Source of the DNA: Bacteriovoracaceae bacterium UBA3083
GTDB lineage: Bacteria; Bdellovibrionota; Bacteriovoracia; Bacteriovoracales; Bacteriovoracaceae
Direction of reading: 5' to 3'
NCBI GenBank assembly: GCA_002366565.1
Contig: DFBJ01000013.1
Span: 248,001 to 312,000, forward strand
Length of the DNA stretch: 64,000 nt
Shown here: piece after piece, positions 18,759 to 25,985 of the stretch
Layout of the letters: each line of letters opens with the position of its first letter
Position numbering within the stretch: position 1 is the stretch's first letter
Notes under the pieces: model-generated
The model's input: only the letters and a program-made list of their open reading frames with translations
Databases searched by the model: none
Told to the model about the DNA's origin: nothing
Made by a program: the position numbers and the translations under genes

Positions 18759-20590
18759 AGACCCTCTCTAAAGTCTCTTACGATTTGTAGCATATTTTTA
18801 ACAAACTTTGTTTTAACCCTTTTCTCTCTATGTTCTTCGATAGACTTATTTGGATCAAAGTTTTGATAGATACAGAACTCATGAACTAAGTTGAATAATT
18901 GAGTTGGTTTAATTCTTGGCTTCTTCTGAATCACTCTTTCAACAATTGTAGAAATAGAATCACCTGTAACTCTATCGTATTTATTAATAATACTAGAGCG
19001 CATAGTCAGCTCAAGTAGAATTTGACTTGATGCCATCTTTTTACTTTCTGCAAGCTTAGTACAAAGTGACTCATAGCTTTTTTGAAAACTCGTGATCATT
19101 TTTCGCCTATGAGGAGTCATAACAAGATCTTCCTCTGTAGCATAAGAAGACTTTATAACCTCTATAAAATCGTCATAAGAGAGGTGTTCACCTCCCCTTG
19201 CTAAAAGAAGTTGAGGTAATTCTCTAAGAATATCTCTCATACAAAATATTGCTGACCAATTGATTCCATCAGCAACTTCATGGACACCTTCCTTAGATTT
19301 TGATCTTTCAAAATAAGAAAATGCCTTTAGGTACTTTTCTACACTCTTATATTCATTCTCTATAAGATGTTGAACATCATCCCTTTTAAATCCTGTTTTA
19401 AAGAGAAGGTTTTCTAACTTCTTTTCATTGAAGATTTTATCAAAATGCTTAACTGCAGATGATTTAGAAAACTTTTTAATAGACTTTCGCTCACCTGTCT
19501 TTAAGAAGTCTACAAGCTGGGCAAATGTTTGAACTGTGTATTTAGCTTTATTTTTTTGCTCTAGAATACTGGTAGAGTATCTCTCGATATCATCATATCT
19601 ATACTCACTATGAAATAATCCAAACTGTCTGATTGAACCATAGTCAATAATTCCACCATTCATTAAGATATTATCCCCATCCCAATCTAACCAGCAAAAT
19701 ATATATTCGTCCTCTAGTCTTGCGGCCATACTTGCAAATATTTCAGACTGTTTCATTAAAAAATAATCTAACTTCTTTGCTCGTGTTTTGGGGACATTGG
19801 TAAAGATACCATTACTCTCTTCTCGATCAATATAGTAATTAACTATCTTCTCAAGATTCTCAAAGTCACCTTGCTTAAGGTAGTTGAACATATGAGATGG
19901 CCTTAAGAGATTTTTCTGGGCCCTAATATTTATAGCAATACCTTTTTGAAACTCTATAATACCAAGAACTCTTTCCGTCTCTATATGGTTCTTATGAAAT
20001 ATTTCACTAAAGAATAGAGTTCCCATTCCCTCATCAATTTCAGAATATCCACATCCATATGAGATCGTTGGATCACCAGTCTCCCAGTACTTTCCATAAA
20101 TATGAGTAGCAGGACTTAAGCATGTTGCTCCAGTTCCAGAACTAGAGATATCCCATCTCTGTCCTTTATTAGACACAGACCCATTCCAGATACTTCTACC
20201 ATCACCAGAGGTCTTCCCCTGTTTATTTGGGTGTTGTAATTGAAGATACCTAGTAGCCATATACTTATGAGGTTTAATTTCCTCTTCTGGATATTCAATT
20301 TCATTGATAATGTCGAACTCATTAATGATTACAAGACTAAAAGTTTCTAAAAACTTTTGTTCAAGCTCCTCAGTCATTTCATCAGGATGGTTCCTAGGGA
20401 TAAGTCCCATATCTCTAGCGAGATCAAAGTTGAAAAAAGATACCTTTCCACCTTTTCTAGTTCTTACGTGATAATTAACAGTAGAATCAGGAACTTCTTT
20501 TTGTAAGGGATGCCTTCCATCTATTTGATTAAACTTCTTGTAATTATATTCTGTGGAGTCATTCTTTTTAATTTTCTTTATAGTTGCCAT
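18755..20590 (-). CDS. Divergent SelO-like (YdiU/UPF0061) protein
   Basis: A 611-residue protein. Segments resemble SelO, a pseudokinase-fold enzyme that AMPylates proteins: SGDGRSIWNG, RWDISSSGTGATCLSP at the position of WxIQLKGxGxTPxSR, then FFSEIFHKN, and FCWLDWDGDNILMNGGIIDYG matching the MNTDNM...IDYG active-site region. The lysine of QLKG appears to be replaced by serine and the second GDGRA motif is altered, so this is an unusual member that may have changed activity. The family call is moderate; catalysis is not assured. It is coupled to the S51 peptidase and divergent from srkA. Confidence 0.6.
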   Translation of the reverse strand: MATIKKIKKNDSTEYNYKKFNQIDGRHPLQKEVPDSTVNYHVRTRKGGKVSFFNFDLARDMGLIPRNHPDEMTEELEQKFLETFSLVIINEFDIINEIEYPEEEIKPHKYMATRYLQLQHPNKQGKTSGDGRSIWNGSVSNKGQRWDISSSGTGATCLSPATHIYGKYWETGDPTISYGCGYSEIDEGMGTLFFSEIFHKNHIETERVLGIIEFQKGIAINIRAQKNLLRPSHMFNYLKQGDFENLEKIVNYYIDREESNGIFTNVPKTRAKKLDYFLMKQSEIFASMAARLEDEYIFCWLDWDGDNILMNGGIIDYGSIRQFGLFHSEYRYDDIERYSTSILEQKNKAKYTVQTFAQLVDFLKTGERKSIKKFSKSSAVKHFDKIFNEKKLENLLFKTGFKRDDVQHLIENEYKSVEKYLKAFSYFERSKSKEGVHEVADGINWSAIFCMRDILRELPQLLLARGGEHLSYDDFIEVIKSSYATEEDLVMTPHRRKMITSFQKSYESLCTKLAESKKMASSQILLELTMRSSIINKYDRVTGDSISTIVERVIQKKPRIKPTQLFNLVHEFCIYQNFDPNKSIEEHREKRVKTKFVKNMLQIVRDFREGL

Positions 20591-20666
20591 AATTCGCCTA
20601 GCTTCTTGCCTGATGACAAAAGTTTTGTTGACTAAATTATATCAAATTACCATAACCACCTATTTT

Positions 20667-20710
20667 TAAAGGACAATTTTTCCGATGACTTCTTTATTAA
20701 TAAAGGACAA
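20667..20710. promoter_or_regulatory. Repeat/palindrome cluster in the selO-like/srkA intergenic region
   Basis: A direct repeat TAAAGGACAA occurs at 20667-20676 and 20701-20710, 34 bases apart. The perfect 14-base palindrome CTTTATTAATAAAG (20692-20705) overlaps the second copy. The site lies between two divergent genes and could bind a regulator of either. Confidence 0.35.
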
Positions 20711-20763
20711 GTACTTAATTTCAGGGTAAAATCGACTAGAACTATCAACTAAAGAGAGAATAA

Positions 20764-21795
20764 ATGGCCACACATACTTGGGGTGATAAAGAGACTCAAT
20801 TTTTCTATGAACTCAGTCCTGAGAAGATTCTGTCGTGTGTGGATAATTTAGGATTTAAAACAACAGGTAGAGCAATGGTTCTAAACTCTATGGAAAATAG
20901 GGTTTATGAAATAGAAATTTATACAGACTCTCCGAATCCTTCTGAGCACTTTCTTATAACTAAATTCTATAGACCTGGTAGATGGTCTAAAGAGCAAATT
21001 CAGGATGAACACGACTTCTTACTAGAATTAGCAGATAATGAAATCCCTGTTATTGCACCTATGATTGTAAATGGAGAGAGTGTATTTCTAGATGAAAACT
21101 CAGGACTCTACTACTGCCTCTTTCCAAAAAAAGGGGGAAGAGCTCCTGATGAGATGAATATTGATGATCTTGAAATTCTTGGTCGTACACTCGCTAGAAT
21201 GCACTCAGTTGGGGCCTCAAAAAAAGCGGAACATCGACTACATATATCTCCAGAAGTATACGGAAGACAAAATCTAAACTACTTACTTAGCTCAAAAGTT
21301 ATTCCTTCACACTTAGAGAGTACATATAAAGAACTCGTTAACGAAGTTTGCGATATTAGTGAACCTCACTTTAAAGAAGAAAACTTTATAAGAATTCATG
21401 GAGACTGCCATCTCGGAAATATTATCAGACGTGGAGATGCTTCATTTCATTTAATTGACCTAGACGACATGGTAATGGGTCCAGAGGTTCAAGATATATG
21501 GCTAGCAATTCCTGGAAACGATCAATATGCAATTCAAGACAGAGCAATTCTTCTTGAGGCCTATGAGACAATGAGACCATTCCCTAGAGAACAATTAAAA
21601 CTTGTCGAGTCACTACGAACTCTAAGATTTATTCACTTTAGTGCATGGATTTCAAAAAGGTGGGAAGACCCGGCCTTCAAACTTCATTTCCCTCAATTTT
21701 CAGAACATCATTACTGGGAAATTCAAATTCAAGACTTAAGAACTCAATTGGCCTTAATTAAAAATGCGCTAAATCCTGTTCAAGATTATTATTAA
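20764..21795 (+). CDS. srkA: Stress response kinase A (YihE/SrkA)
   Basis: A cytosolic Ser/Thr protein kinase of the choline-kinase-like fold, which in E. coli counters stress-triggered cell death. The 343-residue length and many segments match: NRVYEIEIYTDSPNP, ITKFYRPGRWSKEQIQDEHDFLLEL (broken by reading), GRTLARMHSVGA, the catalytic IHGDCHLGNIIRRG, LIDLDDMVMGPEVQDIW and RFIHFSAWISKRWEDPAF. AGAGAG precedes the ATG. The stop codon is shared palindromically (TTAA) with the convergent gene. Confidence 0.95.
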   Translation: MATHTWGDKETQFFYELSPEKILSCVDNLGFKTTGRAMVLNSMENRVYEIEIYTDSPNPSEHFLITKFYRPGRWSKEQIQDEHDFLLELADNEIPVIAPMIVNGESVFLDENSGLYYCLFPKKGGRAPDEMNIDDLEILGRTLARMHSVGASKKAEHRLHISPEVYGRQNLNYLLSSKVIPSHLESTYKELVNEVCDISEPHFKEENFIRIHGDCHLGNIIRRGDASFHLIDLDDMVMGPEVQDIWLAIPGNDQYAIQDRAILLEAYETMRPFPREQLKLVESLRTLRFIHFSAWISKRWEDPAFKLHFPQFSEHHYWEIQIQDLRTQLALIKNALNPVQDYY

Positions 21796-22814
21796 TCGAG
21801 CTCTAGGATATCTTCTAGTGAGACATTAGCTTTCTTATCATCTATTTCGATGACGCATAGATGTCCATGAATTTCGACTTCGTTCTCTATTGTTGGTGCG
21901 AGCTCTAGATACTCCATGAGTTTATCTAAAAGTATTCTCTGTCCCTCTTGATGCTTATCTTCTCTCAATGAAATACATCCAGAAGTAGTTACAAAGGGAT
22001 AATATTTTGTATAAAACTTTCTATTCTTTAGTCCAGTACCATGTATTCTTAAAAGTGATCTTGAAAGCTCTGAGGCAATCACTCCATTCATCCACCACTG
22101 ATGATCAATAAGAATGTCATCAAAGCTTGTAATAATCTCCTCTTTAGCTACAAAGTCTATCTTTAGTCTTCTATGCTTACCAAAGAGTTTTTGCTGATCT
22201 GCATTTGGCATAACTGAGTCAATTGAATAGAAACCAGTAGGAGTATCTCCATTTGGTAGGAAGAATTTTTTATTCACTCTCCCCTTTGCCAACGCTTCGA
22301 CTGACCAGACACTATTATTGTCTTTTACAAGATTTCCCTGATCATCTACAAGACAAACTCTCCCTTTATAATGTCGATCTCTTCTTACAAAAAGAATTGC
22401 CTTCACACCTTTAAAGTTTACGAGGTTGCCCTTTAGGGATTTCCAGTGAGCCTTGCTAAAATTTGTGAAAGCTTGTGCAGACTCTGCAAATCCCCACTTA
22501 GATTTAAGTCCCTCATCCATTGAAGAGTTTAAGAGTTCTATGAATTTATCAGAGAAAAATTCTTTGAAGTAGAAAACTAGATACAGCTGACACTCATCAA
22601 GTTCTCCTTCTTGGAAGGCCTTCAATATTTTCACTTCAGAATCCAGTAATTCGCTAGTGGCCAGATTATAAATATGAGCAAGAATGAAATACTTAAGAAG
22701 TTCTTCACTAGTAGATATTTTAGGATAGATCTCTTTTAATAAGTATCTGCACTTAGAAGACTCTATAACACCAGTTCGCCAGTTATCTTCCCACATTTTA
22801 TTTAGTTCTTTCAT
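21792..22814 (-). CDS. L,D-transpeptidase-like (YkuD fold) protein without a signal peptide
   Basis: A 340-residue protein whose C-terminal half (about 135-315) has the YkuD catalytic arrangement: TPTGFYSI, RIHGTGLKNRKF and the Cys-nucleophile motif TTSGCISLRE. YkuD enzymes cross-link or attach peptides on peptidoglycan. The N-terminal 120 residues are helical and charged, starting MKELNKMWEDNW with no signal peptide or membrane helix visible, which is odd for a cell-wall enzyme. Export by another route, or a start further upstream, is possible. The 3' end overlaps srkA by 4 bases. Confidence 0.8.
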   Translation of the reverse strand: MKELNKMWEDNWRTGVIESSKCRYLLKEIYPKISTSEELLKYFILAHIYNLATSELLDSEVKILKAFQEGELDECQLYLVFYFKEFFSDKFIELLNSSMDEGLKSKWGFAESAQAFTNFSKAHWKSLKGNLVNFKGVKAILFVRRDRHYKGRVCLVDDQGNLVKDNNSVWSVEALAKGRVNKKFFLPNGDTPTGFYSIDSVMPNADQQKLFGKHRRLKIDFVAKEEIITSFDDILIDHQWWMNGVIASELSRSLLRIHGTGLKNRKFYTKYYPFVTTSGCISLREDKHQEGQRILLDKLMEYLELAPTIENEVEIHGHLCVIEIDDKKANVSLEDILELD

Positions 22815-22904
22815 AATTCTCTGCTCTCTACCTTAACAAATAGCTTGGACTTCAATTATACTAGAGTCTACATATGATACAAGCAAGAGTCAGGATAAAT
22901 TTAT

Positions 22905-23357
22905 ATGATTATTGAACAAGCAAATAAAGAAATGCACCTAGAAACAATTGCTAATTTTCAAGTCGAGATGGCAATGGAAACTGAAGGTCTTAAGCTAGAT
23001 TTAGAAACGGTACAAAGAGGGGTAAAGTCTGTCTTTGAAGACACTGCCAAAGGTAAATACTTTGTCGCCTTAAATGAAGAAGGTAAATGTATAGCGTCTC
23101 TATTAACTGTCAATGAATGGAGTGATTGGCGATGTCAAAATGTACTTTGGATTCATTCAGTTTTTGTTATTCCAGAAATGAGAGGAAAGAAAGTTTTTAA
23201 AGAGATGTATCTCTATCTTAAGAAACTAGTGAATGAAAGTGATGAACTAGCTGGTTTAAGACTTTATGTAGACAAAACAAATTTAAAAGCTCAAAACGTG
23301 TATGAAAAGATTGGGATGACTAAAGAACACTATGACTTATATGAATGGTTAAAGTAG
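22905..23357 (+). CDS. GNAT-family N-acetyltransferase
   Basis: A 150-residue acetyltransferase. The acetyl-CoA loop region is HSVFVIPEMRGKKVFKEMY, followed by LRLYVDKTNLKAQNVYEKIGM, typical of GNAT motifs A and B. Substrate is unknown. The stop codon abuts a GGCCC hairpin that may terminate transcripts from both sides. Confidence 0.88.
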   Translation: MIIEQANKEMHLETIANFQVEMAMETEGLKLDLETVQRGVKSVFEDTAKGKYFVALNEEGKCIASLLTVNEWSDWRCQNVLWIHSVFVIPEMRGKKVFKEMYLYLKKLVNESDELAGLRLYVDKTNLKAQNVYEKIGMTKEHYDLYEWLK

Positions 23358-23373
23358 GCCCCGTTAAGGGCCA
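23356..23373. terminator. Short GC-rich hairpin between convergent genes
   Basis: GGCCC (23358-23361 region) and GGGCC around a CGTTAA loop, overlapping the stop codon of the acetyltransferase and 7 bases from the cyclophilin stop. On the plus strand it runs into ATACTATTTATTT. A weak, possibly bidirectional terminator. Confidence 0.45.
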
Positions 23374-23379
23374 TACTAT

Positions 23380-23940
23380 TTATTTCTTTCTATAAACTTT
23401 TTTGATTATAATATTTTCAACAGGAACATCACTCATGTGACCTTTTCTTGTTGTACTAGCTTTTTTCATTTTGTTAACAACACTCATCCCCTTAACAACA
23501 GAACCAAAAACAGCATATCCGTACTCACTGTCCGAAGTCCCTCTATGATTTAAGAAGTTATTGTCATTTACGTTAATAAAAAATTGAGCAGTAGCAGAGT
23601 TAACAACATTTGTTCTCGCCATTGCTAACGTACCAGTAGAGTTAGAGATTCTATTTGTTGCTTCATTTTTAATAGCTGCGTGCGTATCTTTTTTCTTTAA
23701 ATTGATATCAAAGCCTCCGCCTTGAACCATGAAGTTATCAATCACTCTGTGAAAAATAGTTCCATTGTAAAATTTTTCATCAACATAAGTTAAGAAGTTC
23801 TTTACTGTAATTGGAGCAGACTCATCAAAGAGTTTAATTTCAATATTTCCCATAGATGTTTCCATCACAACCATAGTGTTTTTCTTTGCAAATGAGTTTA
23901 AGCTAAAAAGTGTAAGTAACGTAATTAAGATATGCTTCAT
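23380..23940 (-). CDS. Exported peptidyl-prolyl cis-trans isomerase, cyclophilin type
   Basis: A periplasmic prolyl isomerase of 186 residues. A signal peptide (MKHILITLLTLFSLNSFA) precedes the cyclophilin core: SMGNIEIKLFDESAP, FYNGTIFHRVIDNFMVQGGG (catalytic Arg and Phe), NSATAQFFINVNDN and GYAVFGSVVKGM. This resembles PpiA. It follows the DsbA-family gene by 11 bases on the same strand and probably shares its transcript. Confidence 0.93.
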   Translation of the reverse strand: MKHILITLLTLFSLNSFAKKNTMVVMETSMGNIEIKLFDESAPITVKNFLTYVDEKFYNGTIFHRVIDNFMVQGGGFDINLKKKDTHAAIKNEATNRISNSTGTLAMARTNVVNSATAQFFINVNDNNFLNHRGTSDSEYGYAVFGSVVKGMSVVNKMKKASTTRKGHMSDVPVENIIIKKVYRKK

Positions 23941-23951
23941 ATTTCCCTCTA

Positions 23952-24587
23952 TTAGTTAAATGGATGATCTTTTAAAAACTTTTCATATTTATTCTTATCT
24001 AATGGATCTTTATTAGCAATAAATAATTCGAGATACTTTGTAGAATCGTTCCCCCAAAATAGCTCATCTTTATAAATAAATGTTGGAAGTCCAAAGACAC
24101 CTTTATCAAGTGCAGACTTAAGAACTCCCTTGAGCTTCTTTCTAACATCTTTTGAAGTGGTCTCTTCCATTAATGACTCAGGTAGATCAATTTCTTTTAG
24201 AACCTCTAAGAGGTCTTCTTCTTCACCTATCTCTTCACCTCTTGCCCATCCCTTATTGAAAATAGCATCAATCAATTCAAACTTCTTACTGTCCTCACAT
24301 GCCAAAACGAGTCTCAATGCGTATAGAGAATTAAATGGAAGTGTTTTCGGAGTATTAAATTCAATATTATTCACATTTGAATAACGGACACAATCTTTAA
24401 ACAAATAATCTCGCTTACTTTTAATTTCAGCAGGTCCCTTTGTTTCATAACTATGTATAAGTTTACTCAAGATTGTAGGATGGTATTCTATTTCAATATT
24501 TAAACTCTTCAAAAGAGTTTTATTCTTCTTTATCCACTGAAAAGCGAGGTAAGAATAAGGTGATAAAAAATCAAAGTAAAAGTCCAT
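23952..24587 (-). CDS. DsbA-family 2-hydroxychromene-2-carboxylate isomerase-like protein
   Basis: A 211-residue thioredoxin-fold protein of the HCCA isomerase/GST-kappa family: MDFYFDFLSPYSYLAFQWI at the start, FNSLYALRLVLAC in the middle helical insert, and GVFGLPTFIYKDELFWGND near the end. Ser replaces the redox CxxC, as in glutathione-dependent isomerases. The natural substrate is uncertain because many homologues act outside naphthalene degradation. No signal peptide is seen. Confidence 0.85.
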   Translation of the reverse strand: MDFYFDFLSPYSYLAFQWIKKNKTLLKSLNIEIEYHPTILSKLIHSYETKGPAEIKSKRDYLFKDCVRYSNVNNIEFNTPKTLPFNSLYALRLVLACEDSKKFELIDAIFNKGWARGEEIGEEEDLLEVLKEIDLPESLMEETTSKDVRKKLKGVLKSALDKGVFGLPTFIYKDELFWGNDSTKYLELFIANKDPLDKNKYEKFLKDHPFN

Positions 24588-24742
24588 TAGTAGCCTATTA
24601 TAAAGTTGTCTTATTATTTTAACAAAACTTTATCTCCAAGAGAACTCTTTTGATCAGGTAACAAGCTAGGTAAATAAAATAATAGATGCATTTTATTCAA
24701 TTCGTTCATAAAATATAAGAAACTAAAACGACTGAGAAATAT

Positions 24743-25687
24743 ATGGCCTACACTCCTCTTAGAATAAGTACTATTAAACCTAATCGAAAATTAACTTTTA
24801 CACTTTTTATATATTTTAAAGAGCAATATATCACTTACGCACAAGTAGGATCAGAAATTGAAGAGGATAAATATAAGAAACTAAAAAAGCAAAAAATAGC
24901 TAAGTTCTACATCGACGAGAAAGACGAGCTTAATTATCAAAGTTTTTTAGATGCTCTTCTCCAAGATACAATGAGCTCTTCATCTGTGAGCGTTCAAGAG
25001 AAAGTTAGTCTTGTAGAAGGTGCATGTGAATCAGCAATTGAAAGAATGCAAGAAGATCCAGGAAGTGAAACATCATATAAGATGACAGAGAATGCTGCGA
25101 GAACACTTCGCCAGTGTATATCAGAAAATCCTGATGCAATGAAAGAGCTCTTTGGAAAGTCTGTTGAAAAACATGAGCTAATTGTTAAACACTCACTCAA
25201 TGTAAGTGCTCTTGCTACTAAGCTTGGTCAAAAAATGAAATTATCTGAAGAACAGCTCGACGAGTTAGCGGTTGCAGGACTACTACATGATATAGGTTTA
25301 ATGCAATTAAGCGAAGAAACTAGAAGCCTCTTTACTAAGAATCGTAAAGACTTCACAAAAGAAGAGCTCGCGGCCTATGGTGCACACGTTAAAGACTCCC
25401 TTTCAATTCTTGCAGGTAAGCCATATGTGAACCAGGCCTCAATGGAGCTCATAACAAATCATGAAGAAGTAAAGTCTGGATATGGACCAAATAAAAAGAC
25501 TAAACTCTCACAGAGTGAGTATATTATATCTCTCGTAAATATTTACGATAAAACAATTATTACAACGAACCTAACTCCTAAGGAAGCAATAAAAGAAATA
25601 CTTATTGATCAAATGGGAAATTTTGAACTAACCTTATTAAATAAATTAAAAGAAGTTTTAACAGAAGAAGGTTTACTTGATCTCTAA
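24743..25687 (+). CDS. HD-domain protein with degenerate HD-GYP motif
   Basis: A 314-residue protein with an N-terminal DUF3391-like segment (about 1-75) and a C-terminal HD domain (about 140-300). The metal motif LLHDIGLMQLSEE is intact and HAxKH-like residues precede it (VEKHELIVKHSLNVS). The second signature, normally HHExxDGxGYP, reads NHEEVKSGYGP: one His is Asn and the Asp-Gly pair is missing. It is therefore an HD-GYP relative whose cyclic-di-GMP phosphodiesterase activity is doubtful. It overlaps a small lipoprotein gene by 11 bases. Confidence 0.8.
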   Translation: MAYTPLRISTIKPNRKLTFTLFIYFKEQYITYAQVGSEIEEDKYKKLKKQKIAKFYIDEKDELNYQSFLDALLQDTMSSSSVSVQEKVSLVEGACESAIERMQEDPGSETSYKMTENAARTLRQCISENPDAMKELFGKSVEKHELIVKHSLNVSALATKLGQKMKLSEEQLDELAVAGLLHDIGLMQLSEETRSLFTKNRKDFTKEELAAYGAHVKDSLSILAGKPYVNQASMELITNHEEVKSGYGPNKKTKLSQSEYIISLVNIYDKTIITTNLTPKEAIKEILIDQMGNFELTLLNKLKEVLTEEGLLDL

Positions 25688-25985
25688 ACGTATATTACTA
25701 GCTTTAACTCCCCTTTTACTAATCTCTTGTAGTAAAACAAACTTCACAAAAAATGAGTGTGAGGATCTTTCAATAAAGAAATTCAAAGGGTATCAAACTG
25801 AGTCTTATCAGTTTGATAATTATTGCTTGCAATATAAATTACATTACACTCAGGCACGATGTAAAAAGGCGCTAAATCAATTAATCCTTGGAGCTAACCT
25901 AAGTCAATTAACCGCTGCTCACGGAGCAAGAATAAGTGAATGCTTCACTAAAAATGACCTTAAAAAGTTTGGAACTAAAGAATAA
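25677..25985 (+). CDS. Small lipoprotein of unknown function
   Basis: About 102 residues with a lipoprotein signal (ISKRILLALTPLLLISC; lipobox LISC) followed by SKTNFTKNEC and three further Cys residues that may pair. The start is TTG at 25677, with AAGG five bases upstream, inside the end of the HD-domain gene, so translation is probably coupled. No ATG is available in frame before the signal peptide. Its stop overlaps the convergent rapA end by 11 bases. Confidence 0.75.
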   Translation: MISKRILLALTPLLLISCSKTNFTKNECEDLSIKKFKGYQTESYQFDNYCLQYKLHYTQARCKKALNQLILGANLSQLTAAHGARISECFTKNDLKKFGTKE

